Shown in pieces: positions 26,851-36,017 of a DNA stretch of 64,000 nucleotides. The position numbers and the translations under genes were made by a program. A model generated the notes under the pieces. The model was given only the letters and a program-made list of their open reading frames with translations. It had not been told where the DNA came from and did no database searches. Position 1 is the stretch's first letter. Every line of letters begins with the position of its first letter. This DNA is from Candidatus Poribacteria bacterium (GTDB taxonomy: Bacteria > Poribacteria > WGA-4E > WGA-3G). The stretch spans positions 178,869-242,868 of the forward strand of contig VXMD01000026.1 of the NCBI GenBank assembly GCA_009841255.1, written 5' to 3'.

Positions 26851-27609
26851 CTAAAAATGGGTTTCCAGTTGCGCCCGTGCGTTTGCAACCCCGTCAATAA
26901 TCGGTTGTGGCGTTTCCGCTTGCAATCCTAAATAGATAAGCATAATCTCTTCAGTGTAGCCGACACGGTCTATCTCCTGACAGATGGCGGGGAAATCCAT
27001 CTCTGGTGCCCAGAACGGCTCGCTGCCTGTCCCTGAATCCACGCCACAGTTGAAATAGACACTGACCAACCGCTCCGACAAGGTCCGCAAGGCGACAACT
27101 GGATCGTCTCCGGCGCGATGAAAATGAAACGGACTGTAGTAAAAACCGAAATTTTCGGCGGGGATCGCATTGAGGATGTGTTGCGTGCGTTCCAGATTGT
27201 AAGCCATGCTCCCTTCGTGCGCGTAGAGCATCAGGGTTAGATTACGAGTCCGTGCTTCTGCGGTGACTGTTTGGAGATGATCAATAATCGTTTCAATCTC
27301 GCGGGCGGTGGCTTCTTCTTTGCCACCACTCGCGATGCTGACGAGTGGAATGGAAAGCCTTTGGGCAGTGTCAAGAATTTCGATTAACGCCTCAAGTCCG
27401 TCTGGCGCGTCGACTGCCACAGTACTCAACATAGATTTAAAACGGAGTCCAGTCTTCTCTCGGAGGGTAGCGATGGTTTCAGCTTCCACAGTCGAAAAAT
27501 GAGATTGGGCGAGTTCAATCGCGGACACGCCCTTTTGGGATAACCCACCTACAAATTCCGTTAATGGGTAAGGAGAAAATGGGAGGGTGCTTGCGCAATA
27601 GGTTCTCAT
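26851..27609 (-). CDS. Sugar phosphate isomerase/epimerase (xylose isomerase-like TIM barrel)
   Basis: 252 residues. GVSAIELAQSHFSTVEAE, IEILDTAQRLSIPLVSIASGG, LMLYAHEGSMAYNLERTQHIL, NFGFYYSPFHFHRAGDD and FNCGVDSGTG are the barrel strands of the AP endonuclease 2/xylose isomerase fold, with His, Glu and Asp metal ligands. Shorter than average. Its start overlaps the stop of the next isomerase (27606) by four bases, so the two are translationally coupled. Confidence 0.8.
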   Translation of the reverse strand: MRTYCASTLPFSPYPLTEFVGGLSQKGVSAIELAQSHFSTVEAETIATLREKTGLRFKSMLSTVAVDAPDGLEALIEILDTAQRLSIPLVSIASGGKEEATAREIETIIDHLQTVTAEARTRNLTLMLYAHEGSMAYNLERTQHILNAIPAENFGFYYSPFHFHRAGDDPVVALRTLSERLVSVYFNCGVDSGTGSEPFWAPEMDFPAICQEIDRVGYTEEIMLIYLGLQAETPQPIIDGVANARAQLETHF

Positions 27610-28382
27610 TTCCCCATCTCCTTCAGTGCGCTCAGGCAGCGTTCGACAGCCTCAAGCGGCGGGAAGGCATCACTTTCATACTCAACGATATACCATTTCG
27701 TGCCACCCGTGGCTTCACAGACTCGAAAAATCTCATCCCACGGCACGCTGTCCTCACCTATGACCGGACGGAAACCGGCGTGTCTATCTGCCGCACCCAG
27801 TGATTCTGTGTAAGGTTTGAGATGGACTGTGCCAGCGCGGCCTGGATATCTCTCCAGAATGCCGACGAGATCCGCACCACCAGATAACGCGTTACCCATA
27901 TCCAGTTGCATCACAACGCCTTCGTTGGTGTTACCGAAAAAAGTGTCCCACGGCAGTTCGCCATCCAACGGCGAAAATTCGATGTGATGGTTATGGTAGC
28001 CCGTCACCATGCCATGTGCGGCGAGTTTATCAGCGATTCCATTAAAAGTATCTGCTAACTTCAACCAGTCCGCCCGTGATTGACGCAGTTCCCCCGGAAT
28101 CCCCGGAACAATGACATAAGGATTTTCCAAGATTTTGTTGAATTCGATTGTGTCATCAAGCGTGTCTTCTTGAACGAGGTTGAAAGGTGTGTGCCAACCG
28201 CAGCAGACCAAGCCGAACTCGTCAAGCAAGCTTTTCAACTCCTGTGCGGAGTGTTGCGGTGGACCGGCGAATTCAACGCCTTCATATCCCATCTCGGCGA
28301 CCGCTTTTATCGTGCCGCGGACATCTTCTGCCAACTCATTTCGGACGGAAAACAATTCTAAACCAATTGGTACTCTTGACAT
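27606..28382 (-). CDS. Sugar phosphate isomerase/epimerase
   Basis: 258 residues. VPIGLELFSVRNELAED, MGYEGVEFAGPP, GYHNHHIEFSPLDG (His/Glu), QLDMGNALSGGADLVGILERYPGR (Asp) and TVHLKPYTESLGA, then EDSVPWDEIF and WYIVEYESD. This is the IolE/IolI-type barrel pattern. Acts on a keto-sugar or inosose; not further resolvable. First gene of a pair; the leader element at 28431-28517 lies between it and the convergent gene end. Confidence 0.85.
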   Translation of the reverse strand: MSRVPIGLELFSVRNELAEDVRGTIKAVAEMGYEGVEFAGPPQHSAQELKSLLDEFGLVCCGWHTPFNLVQEDTLDDTIEFNKILENPYVIVPGIPGELRQSRADWLKLADTFNGIADKLAAHGMVTGYHNHHIEFSPLDGELPWDTFFGNTNEGVVMQLDMGNALSGGADLVGILERYPGRAGTVHLKPYTESLGAADRHAGFRPVIGEDSVPWDEIFRVCEATGGTKWYIVEYESDAFPPLEAVERCLSALKEMGK

Positions 28383-28430
28383 GATTTACCTTTCTTTATT
28401 TCGTGGAAATGTGTATATGGTGAAAACATA

Positions 28431-28517
28431 AGCCCGTAACGAAGTGGAGGGCTGACTCTACGTCGAGGGACATCAATCATGAAACTACGCTTACCGTCCC
28501 GCAAGGTAAGTTAAAAA
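28431..28517 (+). repeat. Leader-type dispersed element
   Basis: AGCCCGTAACGAAGTGGAGG at 28431-28450, ending CCGCAAGGTAAGTTAAAAAA against the stop codon of the gene at 28519. Same outline as 24080-24203 and, in reverse, 35835-35927. Confidence 0.65.
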
Positions 28518-28518
28518 A

Positions 28519-29940
28519 CTATCGTGCGGTGTAGTTGGGCGCGAGGGGACATACCGTAGAAAGTGCCAGCAGTGCCACTCGTGCCAAGCCGTGAATCAGG
28601 TACGCGGGGCCCATCTGCGATTCATACCAGTCAATCCCGGAGGCGCCGAAGGGGAGTGCCTCTGGAAAATAGACCTCCAATACCGTTTCTGATAGTTCAA
28701 TGCCGCCTTCCAGCCATATCGACTCGCCGGTGATGTCGTAGAGATCGGCGAACAATTCAAGTGTGAGACCGGCATCGGATGCCGGAATCTTAAACCCTTC
28801 GGTATGAACGCGATTGACCGGAAATTTCTCATCAAGATAGGTGTTGCCAACCACGCGCGCCCATTCCATCAACTTCTCATTCTGTGTCAATCGCCATCCA
28901 CCGAGACAAAGCACTGCCGTGCTACACACGGTTCCTGCACCATAAACGCTGCCCCACGTTGACATGCGCTCAAAAATCCGGTTCGTCTCACACTCACATA
29001 GACTGATGAATTCACGGGTTTCAAGGTTGTGCGGTGCAGCGAGAAATCCGTCAATATAGACTAAGCCGTAGTGCCGCATCTGGTCTGCCAATTCCGGCAG
29101 GAGCGACTCTATCAACGCGGCGGATTCCAGTAGACTGATTCCTAACGAGAGCGTCTGTGTGGGAGCGTTCTTCTCAAAAAACCGTTCATCCTCTTTCGGT
29201 GAGCGACTCTCGATACGCAGAAGTCCACGCCCATCCCGTTTCTCCCACCAGTAGTGGGTATAGTTCTGAATCTGTTGATGGATTTCGGGACGTTGGTCTT
29301 GTGTATATGCGAACGCCAAATCGAAGATGTAGAAACCTGAATGGCGTGGAAAATCACATGCACGCGCCCCGCGAGTGAGATGGGCTTTTGTGTCAATATT
29401 CGCATGCCGTATGTATTCAAGTCCTTCACCCTCTGTCCAGTGATAATCCAACCCGTCGGCGAAACGCTGAACACAGGCAGGGTTAAACGTATTCAGTTTT
29501 TGCCAGATCCAGAGTGGGACCTTGCGAAGGTGGTCGTGAATTGCTGCACCACCCGCCGGATTGCGCGAACATCCGACCCGTTCCTCAATGAGTTGCCAAA
29601 AGGCGTGTTCGCCCCAAGGGAATAACCCTGTTGTGGTATTTGTGCAATTCTGGGCAAAGTGCTTCAGATAGCGATCTACGGCTTCAATGTATTCCGGTTT
29701 CGATTGACGCACAGCGAGTGCGTTCATCGTAGCAAGCAGTGGCTCATCGTGAATCAAATTGGAACCGAGATGTGCTCTGTCGCCGTCCCGTTGTCCCGGG
29801 ATCTTAGTCGGTTTCTCCGTTAGCATATCGCCAGTTTGTGGATGCAGAATTGAGGGAAACAGCCCTTTGTAGGGTTCGCTACTTTCGATAAGCTGGTCGA
29901 TGGCGTTGCATATTTTCGTTATAATTGCTTCTGGGTTCAT
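28519..29940 (-). CDS. Unrecognised, likely (alpha/alpha)-toroid carbohydrate-active protein
   Basis: 473 residues from the ATG at 29940. No signal peptide or membrane segment. Repeating helical blocks such as LWIWQKLNTFNPACVQRFADGL, LDLAFAYTQDQRPEIHQQ-like and SETVLEVYFPEALPFG recall alpha/alpha-barrel glycoside hydrolases or polysaccharide lyases, but I cannot assign a family. GQRDGDRAHLGSNLIHDEPLLATMNAL and TWGSVYGAGTVCSTAVLC stand out as possible conserved active-site loops. Neighbours are sugar isomerases, so a role in sugar processing is inferred. Confidence 0.6.
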   Translation of the reverse strand: MNPEAIITKICNAIDQLIESSEPYKGLFPSILHPQTGDMLTEKPTKIPGQRDGDRAHLGSNLIHDEPLLATMNALAVRQSKPEYIEAVDRYLKHFAQNCTNTTTGLFPWGEHAFWQLIEERVGCSRNPAGGAAIHDHLRKVPLWIWQKLNTFNPACVQRFADGLDYHWTEGEGLEYIRHANIDTKAHLTRGARACDFPRHSGFYIFDLAFAYTQDQRPEIHQQIQNYTHYWWEKRDGRGLLRIESRSPKEDERFFEKNAPTQTLSLGISLLESAALIESLLPELADQMRHYGLVYIDGFLAAPHNLETREFISLCECETNRIFERMSTWGSVYGAGTVCSTAVLCLGGWRLTQNEKLMEWARVVGNTYLDEKFPVNRVHTEGFKIPASDAGLTLELFADLYDITGESIWLEGGIELSETVLEVYFPEALPFGASGIDWYESQMGPAYLIHGLARVALLALSTVCPLAPNYTAR

Positions 29941-30264
29941 TGCAATGAGACCTCTACCTGTGCTGAATGGGAAATATCGTATCATGAACAGATTAAATAA
30001 TCAAGTACGGACGAGTGTGTTTGTAGTAGTGCGATTCATCGCACGTTCAGAAGGTGTGTATAACGGGCATTGTCCCGCAAGTCCACACGCGACTTGCGCA
30101 GGGTTGCCCTACTACCAACCAATTTAACTTGAAGTATGGCAAACTGAATATATCTGGACAACCCCATTTTTTTCTTGTCATCTGCTTGTTTGTCTTATAT
30201 AATCATCATGTTTTCTATACTTCAGATCGAACTTACGAAAACCATTATTTCACAGGAGAAACTT
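29941..30264. other. Intergenic region with REP hairpins and a promoter
   Basis: Holds a REP hairpin at 30022-30046 (GTAGTAG, stem GTGCGA/TCGCAC), a longer reverse-strand variant at 30062-30116 (stems GGGCA/TGCCC and CGCAAGT/ACTTGCG), then a promoter at 30175-30203. No further coding sequence seen. Confidence 0.6.
30175..30203 (+). promoter_or_regulatory. Sigma70-type promoter for the downstream isomerase
   Basis: TTGTCA, 17 bases, TATAAT, about 60 bases before the ATG at 30265. Confidence 0.55.
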
Positions 30265-31065
30265 ATGCACGTTGGACTTATGGGAGGGACAATTCGACGC
30301 GAAACGCTCGGCGAGACGCTGGACGCTATTGTGGAACACGATGTCCATCATTTACAATATCATGTGCCTGCAGGACTGACGCTCTCGGAGGTTCGCAAGG
30401 CGATCGACGACCGACAGATTACGATCTCAGCACTTGGAGGCACCTATAACATGATTGATCCCGATGTTGAGAAACGACACGCTGGATTGCAGATGTTGCG
30501 TTCTGTCGCTGAGCAGTGTGTGCCAATGGGCACATCCGTGATTACGATCTGTACCGGCTCGCGTGACCCGAACAGTATGTGGCGGGCACATCCTGATAAC
30601 AATACACCGGAAGCGTGGCGCGATCTCGTTGAATCTATGAAGCAGGCACTGGAGGTCGCTGAGGAGTACGAGGTGACACTCGCTCTTGAACCTGAAGTCG
30701 CGAACGTCGTCGATTCAGCACCGAAAGCGCGTCGTCTGCTCGATGAGATGCAATCACCGTACCTGAAAGTTTGTATGGACGGCGCGAATATCTTCCACAA
30801 AGGTGAACTCCCGAAGATGCGTGAAATCCTTGATGAGGCGTTCGCACTGCTTAAGGACGATATTGCCTTGGCACACGCGAAGGACTTGGACCGCGATGGT
30901 GAGGCAGGTCACCTCGCCGCTGGGACAGGGCTGCTGGACTACGATCAGTATCTCGGGCTGCTAAAGGAGAGCGGTTATGATGGAGCGGTCGTGCTACACG
31001 GGTTGTCGGAAGAACAGGTGCCTTTTTGTACAAGTTTCCTACGGGAAAAAATTGCTGCACTGTAG
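30265..31065 (+). CDS. Sugar phosphate isomerase/epimerase (hydroxypyruvate isomerase-like)
   Basis: 266 residues from the ATG at 30265 behind AGGAGA. MHVGLMGGTIRRETLGETLDAI, EYEVTLALEPEVANVVDSAP (Glu), CMDGANIFHKGEL (Asp/His) and IALAHAKDLDRDGEAGHLAAGTGLLDYD (His/Asp) are the metal-binding strands of the xylose isomerase-like barrel. Monocistronic, divergent from the gene at 28519. Confidence 0.8.
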   Translation: MHVGLMGGTIRRETLGETLDAIVEHDVHHLQYHVPAGLTLSEVRKAIDDRQITISALGGTYNMIDPDVEKRHAGLQMLRSVAEQCVPMGTSVITICTGSRDPNSMWRAHPDNNTPEAWRDLVESMKQALEVAEEYEVTLALEPEVANVVDSAPKARRLLDEMQSPYLKVCMDGANIFHKGELPKMREILDEAFALLKDDIALAHAKDLDRDGEAGHLAAGTGLLDYDQYLGLLKESGYDGAVVLHGLSEEQVPFCTSFLREKIAAL

Positions 31066-31080
31066 GAAATGCTTTGGTTC

Positions 31081-31104
31081 GTAGTAGGGTGATTTATCGC
31101 CCGT
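31081..31104 (+). repeat. REP hairpin
   Basis: GTAGTAGG followed by a GGGTGA/TCGCCC stem with a TTTA loop, ending CGT. It lies between the convergent isomerase and decarboxylase genes. Confidence 0.65.
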
Positions 31105-31106
31105 CT

Positions 31107-32747
31107 TCAGATCTTTCCGGACATTCGTTCTGCTAAGCGAGCGAGTGCCGGTGACGTGTCCAATTGGTCAAGTTCCGCTTCAATCAGGGTAAAGTATTGT
31201 GTCTCGGCGAGTGCGGCTTTAATGGCTTCGTCGAACTCACCTTCGGTGCGAACATGGTAGCCGCGTCCTGTTCCAAACAGTGTCGGCATAGAACTGTAGT
31301 TCCAACAGCCTATGTCGTTAAAGGGACCGTCGAGGAGATGCCGTTCAGTGCCATACCCGTGGTTGTTCAGTACAAGAACAATCGGATTGAGTCCGTACCG
31401 GACGGTCGTTGAGAGTTCGGTGCCTGTCATTTGGAAGGCACCATCTCCGACGATAACGAGGCACCGTGCGTGTGGCATACTCAGTTGCGCCCCAACGGAT
31501 GCCGGCACTGCAAACCCCATTGAGGTGTAATAGGCAGGACTGATGAAGTTGGTATGTTGATGGATTCGCAACTCCGCAGCCCCGAAGAGACTGTCGCCGA
31601 CATCGGCGATAACTGTCAGTTCGTCGTTTATGAATTCGTTGAGGTGTTGGAACAACCGGCACGTTGTTAAAGGCGCGTCGGGTTCGACCTTAAACGGTTC
31701 CCTATCTGAGGATACCCATCCCAAATTCGGCTTCCGTCGTTTTCGGAGTTTAGGCGAATTGAGACCGTCAATAAAATCGTCGAACATCACCTCTTCATAA
31801 TTGTGATAGCGGACTGTAATTTTTTCCGAGGTGGCGTAGATTGAGTGTGCTCGATCGAGGTTTGCGGTGTAAATTCCAAGGTTCACATCCGTCATGAATG
31901 CGCCCAGGATAATCACACAGTCCGAATCTTCAACAAATTGTCGGACCTCTTGTCTCCCCATCGCGCCCTCATATATACCCAAGTAAAGTGGGTGGGATTC
32001 CGGCATCACCGATTTTCCAAGCAGCGTTGCCACGACTGGAATCCGTTTTTCTTCTATGAGTCTGAGTAATTTATTTTGGTAACCGAATCTGTGGAGTTCT
32101 ACGCCCGCGAGAATGACAGGTTTTTTGCTGTGGTTGATGAAATCGAGGGCATCTTCAACAGCGGCGTCCAATGTGTCTGGGTCGCTGAGATGTCCACCGG
32201 TTGAGGGACGTTGGTGCAGCGTGCCACGGACATCCACCATATCGCGTGGGAGTTCAATGTATCCCGGACGTTTGTAGCGATAGACGGCATCAAGCACTCG
32301 ATCGATTTCATTGAAGGCGGTAAAGGGTTCGTCAAGCAGTGCCGTTGCGACGGTTATCTCGTCATAAATCCGTTGCTGTGTATGGAAATCCCTGACTTTA
32401 TGGTGGAGGAGTTCATCTTTTCCGTGTTCTCTGATGCCGGGGGCACCACTGATAACAACAACGGGTGATTTCTCTGCGTAGGCACCCGCGACAGCGTTCA
32501 CCATGGATAACCCACCGACGCAATAGGTAACACAGGCGGCACCCATGCCTTTTATCCGAGCATAAGCATCGGCGGCGTAGCCTGCTGCGTCCTCACGGGT
32601 CATACCGATATGCTGAATTGAGCTCTGCTCGATAAGGTCATAGAACCGCAGGACGTAATCCCCAGGAATACCGAAGATGTGTTCAATGTCATAACCCTCT
32701 AATTTTCTGAGTAGGTATTCGCCGATCGTTGGAGGTCTGTTGTACAT
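31107..32747 (-). CDS. Thiamine diphosphate-dependent 2-oxo acid decarboxylase (PDC/IPDC-like)
   Basis: 546 residues, normal for the family. N-terminal FGIPGDYV and TREDAAGYAADAYAR (the Glu that activates ThDP), LLHHKVRDF (adjacent His pair typical of PDC/IPDC), a middle domain PVILAGVELHRFG, and the ThDP motif GDGAFQMTGTELSTTVRYGLNPIVLVLNN with YGTE. Expected to decarboxylate pyruvate, indolepyruvate or a similar keto acid to the aldehyde. A leading SIQHIG-type motif and the HH pair favour a decarboxylase over acetolactate synthase. Confidence 0.9.
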   Translation of the reverse strand: MYNRPPTIGEYLLRKLEGYDIEHIFGIPGDYVLRFYDLIEQSSIQHIGMTREDAAGYAADAYARIKGMGAACVTYCVGGLSMVNAVAGAYAEKSPVVVISGAPGIREHGKDELLHHKVRDFHTQQRIYDEITVATALLDEPFTAFNEIDRVLDAVYRYKRPGYIELPRDMVDVRGTLHQRPSTGGHLSDPDTLDAAVEDALDFINHSKKPVILAGVELHRFGYQNKLLRLIEEKRIPVVATLLGKSVMPESHPLYLGIYEGAMGRQEVRQFVEDSDCVIILGAFMTDVNLGIYTANLDRAHSIYATSEKITVRYHNYEEVMFDDFIDGLNSPKLRKRRKPNLGWVSSDREPFKVEPDAPLTTCRLFQHLNEFINDELTVIADVGDSLFGAAELRIHQHTNFISPAYYTSMGFAVPASVGAQLSMPHARCLVIVGDGAFQMTGTELSTTVRYGLNPIVLVLNNHGYGTERHLLDGPFNDIGCWNYSSMPTLFGTGRGYHVRTEGEFDEAIKAALAETQYFTLIEAELDQLDTSPALARLAERMSGKI

Positions 32748-32776
32748 GGGGTTGCCTCGCTGTGTATAGTTGTTTT

Positions 32777-33439
32777 TTAGAAGTCCTCAGTAGCAACAAG
32801 AGCACCATCCGGAATTTTCTGGATGTTTACGTTGAATTTCGGTGGTCTTGGCCTACCATTAGAGTTTCTACCTTGATGGTACAAACTACTACATTGATCT
32901 AACGTCTCGTTATCCAGGCAAATAAAGTGGATTTCCGATAAAACGAACTCTGTCTTACGTCGTCTTGACATCGCACCTCTATTGATTCTATTTGTTTCAT
33001 ATTTGCTGATGCCCTCTTTCAGCTCGTCATGCCATTTTTTGAAAGTTCTTTTCTCGTCGTTGTACTCTACTTCACCGATCGCGAGGATCAGTCCATAGTG
33101 TCCATAATTATCAAGTGTGTTTTTTATTGCCTCCACATCATTTGTAACGACATCGTGCCGCGTTGTATTAGCGGCATGTGCCTTAAAGTCCCACGAGATT
33201 TCCTGAAATGCATCAAATATTGTATTACCATACTTCTTGCCGGGCATATCAATTATGCCATTAAAATGGGTTTCACATAAAAATTCAAAGTAAAAGCCCA
33301 TCCATTCCATTTGCTTCCACTGTGTTGAACCACCCTCTTTCATCTCAAGAATAGAGTTTCTGCCATCCCAAACTGTTGGTATGTTTCGCGAGGCGGTTTG
33401 CAGTTTTTCAACTGTGTCAGTGATTTTTGGGTTTATCAT
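32777..33439 (-). CDS. Putative type II restriction endonuclease
   Basis: 220 residues, eight bases downstream of the methyltransferase stop, on the same strand. Residues 71-88 (GNTIFDAFQEISWDFKAH) fit a PD-(D/E)XK core with Asp76 and Asp84-x-Lys86. KKWHDELKEGISKYETNRINRGAMSRRRKTEF further on is basic and likely DNA-binding. The region around the pair looks AT-richer than its neighbours, as for acquired restriction systems. Recognition site unknown. A role other than nuclease cannot be excluded from sequence alone. Confidence 0.65.
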   Translation of the reverse strand: MINPKITDTVEKLQTASRNIPTVWDGRNSILEMKEGGSTQWKQMEWMGFYFEFLCETHFNGIIDMPGKKYGNTIFDAFQEISWDFKAHAANTTRHDVVTNDVEAIKNTLDNYGHYGLILAIGEVEYNDEKRTFKKWHDELKEGISKYETNRINRGAMSRRRKTEFVLSEIHFICLDNETLDQCSSLYHQGRNSNGRPRPPKFNVNIQKIPDGALVATEDF

Positions 33440-33446
33440 AATAAAA

Positions 33447-34262
33447 TTACGCTTCCTTGTTGAATAAGTCCCATACGGGTTCTTCTTCTGTTTTCTGAAT
33501 CAAGTATTTCCCTGACTCAAGCCTGTCGCTGGCGAATTCATAATATGCTGGAACAATCTCGAAGCCTATGTAATGCCGTCCCTTCATTTTACTAACGACA
33601 GCAACCTGCCCTGAACCTAAAAACGGATCCAAAACGACATCACCTTTTTCACTGGAATAATCAAGGATTTTGTCAATAAGTTCAGCTGGCAATTTCGTTG
33701 GTGTTTTCACTGCACCTTGCCAATACTCTCTCTTAATTTCCCAGACATCCTCTTTATCTTTATAGTGCGCCGATCCACCGTTTGCAGTCTTTGCATCCTT
33801 ATCAAATCGGCGATACGGATAAAACTTTCGTTTTTTATCGTTTTTGCACAAAAAAAGACAATGGTAATGGGAGGTTACGTATTTACGCTTGGTAACAACA
33901 CCAAACTGATATTTCCAAATTAGGTGATTGACTGTCGTCAGCTGACACTCGTCGATTGCTATCAGGAGGTCTTTTAGATGATTCCAACCGGAGAAGATAT
34001 ACATGCTTCCAGAATCCTTTAGCACTCGCGTCGCAGCAGAGAGCCAATCAAGCGTAAAAGCAAGATAATCGCTTCCTTCAATTTCGTTGTAACCTTGAAG
34101 GACTCGATTCTCTTTCCGATTGTAATTGTGACGAGTCGCTTTGAAGTCAATCGCGAAGGGCGGATCCGTTATGACGAGATCGACACATTCCTCCGGCATT
34201 TCGGACATCAGTTGAATACAATCACCCTGTTTAATTATGTCAATCCATTCAGGTTGTTTCAT
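33447..34262 (-). CDS. Type II DNA methyltransferase (beta-class)
   Basis: 271 residues. Motif IV TDPPFAIDF near residue 33 and motif I LDPFLGSGQVAVVSKMKGRHYIGFE near 205-230, in beta-class order. LPAELIDKILDYSSEKGDVVLDPF is the usual motif X/I region. Likely N6-adenine or N4-cytosine modification protecting from the neighbouring nuclease. Its ATG overlaps the stop of the mannonate-dehydratase-like gene in ATGA (34259-34262), so the restriction pair is translated from a metabolic operon. Confidence 0.85.
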   Translation of the reverse strand: MKQPEWIDIIKQGDCIQLMSEMPEECVDLVITDPPFAIDFKATRHNYNRKENRVLQGYNEIEGSDYLAFTLDWLSAATRVLKDSGSMYIFSGWNHLKDLLIAIDECQLTTVNHLIWKYQFGVVTKRKYVTSHYHCLFLCKNDKKRKFYPYRRFDKDAKTANGGSAHYKDKEDVWEIKREYWQGAVKTPTKLPAELIDKILDYSSEKGDVVLDPFLGSGQVAVVSKMKGRHYIGFEIVPAYYEFASDRLESGKYLIQKTEEEPVWDLFNKEA

Positions 34263-35230
34263 TTCTCGACCGCCATTAAGATTTCGAGGAATGCTGTCAT
34301 GTACCCGATGGCGTATGCGCGACCCCGATGTCCCCAGTCTGTGTCATCAACGATATGTGGCACATGATCAGTAATCATGAAGCCTGTAAAACCGACCTCT
34401 TTCAACGTCCGCATCACGTCAAACATATCGCAATTGCCGTTGTTAACGAAGGATTCCGCAAATTTTGGGACATGCCCTTGCACATCTCGGAAATGGACGT
34501 AAAAAATCTTGTCGCGTTCTCCGAAATAACGGATCGCATCCGTGACACCCGGTCCCATTTCGGACCAGGAACCGACACAGAAATCGAGTCCGTGTAGGGG
34601 ACTGTCGGCGATTTCCATCCCGCGTTTGAAACCCTCAAAGTTGCGGAACAGGCGCGGCACACCCGCAAGGGATTCCACAGGCGGATCATCTGGATGGAGC
34701 GCGAGCTTAACGCCTGCCTCTTCTGCGACGGGCAGAATGGCGTTCATGTAATACTCGTAATTCTCCCATATCTCGTCTTCCGTGTAAACACGACCGTGTG
34801 TTAAAGGCGCGTCTTTGACCTGTTCCATATCGAAACTGGTAACAGCGGCACCGCCTCTTCCCGGTGTGGTTCGGGAGGTCCGCCAGACTTCGTTGGGCAT
34901 CCAGTGGTACCCGAATATTTCAACACCAGCCTTGCCGAGGTTGCGGATTGTTGTTGCCATGTTCTCAATCTGGGCGTCGCGTCCGGGCAAACCGAGCATC
35001 GTTTTGTCGTAAAAGGAGACAGGCACGTTCTCAAGTGCGGCTAACCGTAACCCAGCATTCTCTATCTCCGTCCGGAGATGAAGAATGTCCATGAATTCCC
35101 AGCGTTCTGTGCCGGGGAGTTGTGGTGTGTTGAGCAGCACATCTTCAACCCCAAGTTGCTTGATGAATTTCAGCCGTTCTTCACTGAGGGCATTGAACTG
35201 ACCTAAACCGAGACGCATTTTCTGTGACAT
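34259..35230 (-). CDS. uxuA: Mannonate dehydratase-like (UxuA family)
   Basis: 323 residues. RLGLGQFNALSEERLKFIKQLGVEDVLL, LHPDDPP (His/Asp), LDFCVGSWSEMG (Cys), FYVHFRDVQGHVP (His) and GFMITDHVPHIVDD are the conserved barrel motifs of UxuA. Shorter than E. coli UxuA (about 390 residues) but with its metal-binding set. Would dehydrate D-mannonate to 2-keto-3-deoxygluconate, which fits a hexuronate/acid-sugar pathway in this genome. Preceded by the structured segment at 35295-35388. Confidence 0.75.
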   Translation of the reverse strand: MSQKMRLGLGQFNALSEERLKFIKQLGVEDVLLNTPQLPGTERWEFMDILHLRTEIENAGLRLAALENVPVSFYDKTMLGLPGRDAQIENMATTIRNLGKAGVEIFGYHWMPNEVWRTSRTTPGRGGAAVTSFDMEQVKDAPLTHGRVYTEDEIWENYEYYMNAILPVAEEAGVKLALHPDDPPVESLAGVPRLFRNFEGFKRGMEIADSPLHGLDFCVGSWSEMGPGVTDAIRYFGERDKIFYVHFRDVQGHVPKFAESFVNNGNCDMFDVMRTLKEVGFTGFMITDHVPHIVDDTDWGHRGRAYAIGYMTAFLEILMAVEK

Positions 35231-35294
35231 GGTTATCTGCTCCTTTTTAATCTATTGCTCCTGGACGGGGTTTCCTCCGTCAACTCCGATCTAA

Positions 35295-35388
35295 AATTGT
35301 TAAGAAACCTGCTTTAGGTTGGGACAGGTTTTTTAACAATTGGAATACTGTCCTGACCACGGAAGGACAGCCCAGGACCAATTGTTAA
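35295..35388 (-). promoter_or_regulatory. Structured intergenic segment with mutually exclusive pairings
   Basis: On the minus transcript, TTAACAATT (35380-35388), a CTGTCCT/AGGACAG hairpin (35348-35370), AATTGTTAA (35333-35341), an AAACCTG/CAGGTTT hairpin (35305-35331) and TTAACAATT (35295-35303) followed by TTTTAG. The central AATTGTTAA can pair with either flanking copy. It could be a terminator for dtd or an attenuator for the uxuA-like gene. Confidence 0.45.
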
Positions 35389-35834
35389 AAATTTTTGTCG
35401 CTATCCAGTAAAATGGTGACGGGACCGTCGTTAATGAGTTGGACATCCATCATCGCTTGAAAGGTGCCCCCTTGCGTTGGGACCTTTCGTTTTTCTAAAG
35501 CAGCGATGAACTCTTCATACAGCGCATTCGCGACTTCGGGACGAGCGGCGTTGATAAAACTCGGACGTCGTCCTTTACGGCAGTCCCCGTAGAGGGTGAA
35601 TTGCGAGACAACGAGTGCAGCCCCTCCCGTTTCAAGGAGTGAACAATTCATTTTACCCTCTACGTCCTCGAAGATACGCAGGTTAGCAATCTTGTTAGCG
35701 ATGTATTCTAATTCTGTTGTTGTATCGTCATGGGCAACGCCGAGAAAAATGAGGACGCCTGCTCCTATTTCGGAGACGCGTTCGCCGTCTACTGTAACAC
35801 TCGCGGATTTGACGCGTTGAACAACTGCTCGCAT
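35385..35834 (-). CDS. dtd: D-aminoacyl-tRNA deacylase
   Basis: 149 residues, full length. [18 protein letters not shown] start, VSQFTLYGD (the catalytic Ser/Thr-Gln-Phe-Thr-Leu segment) and [11 protein letters not shown] (the Gly-cisPro loop, with NDGPVT where NxGPVT is usual). Hydrolyses D-amino acids off mis-charged tRNA. The leader-type element at 35835-35927 ends directly on its ATG and supplies an AAGG ribosome site. Confidence 0.95.
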   Translation of the reverse strand: MRAVVQRVKSASVTVDGERVSEIGAGVLIFLGVAHDDTTTELEYIANKIANLRIFEDVEGKMNCSLLETGGAALVVSQFTLYGDCRKGRRPSFINAARPEVANALYEEFIAALEKRKVPTQGGTFQAMMDVQLINDGPVTILLDSDKNF

Positions 35835-35927
35835 CTTTTTAATTTTCCTTGCGGGTAAGTAACGGGGTTTAAGGCCTTGACGTTTTCTGTGTTCGAGCCG
35901 TCCTCCACTACGTTACGGACTACTCAT
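35835..35927 (-). repeat. Leader-type dispersed element upstream of dtd
   Basis: On the minus strand: AGTCCGTAACGTAGTGGAGG, then CCGCAAGGAAAATTAAAAAG directly before the ATG at 35834. Confidence 0.7.
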
Positions 35928-36017
35928 TAGTTCATATCGGACGGGAATGAACTCTGATTGTGGGATACTGCTTGCATCTTTATTGATTTTTCCTTGATAA
36001 TTATCCTGATTTTTATG

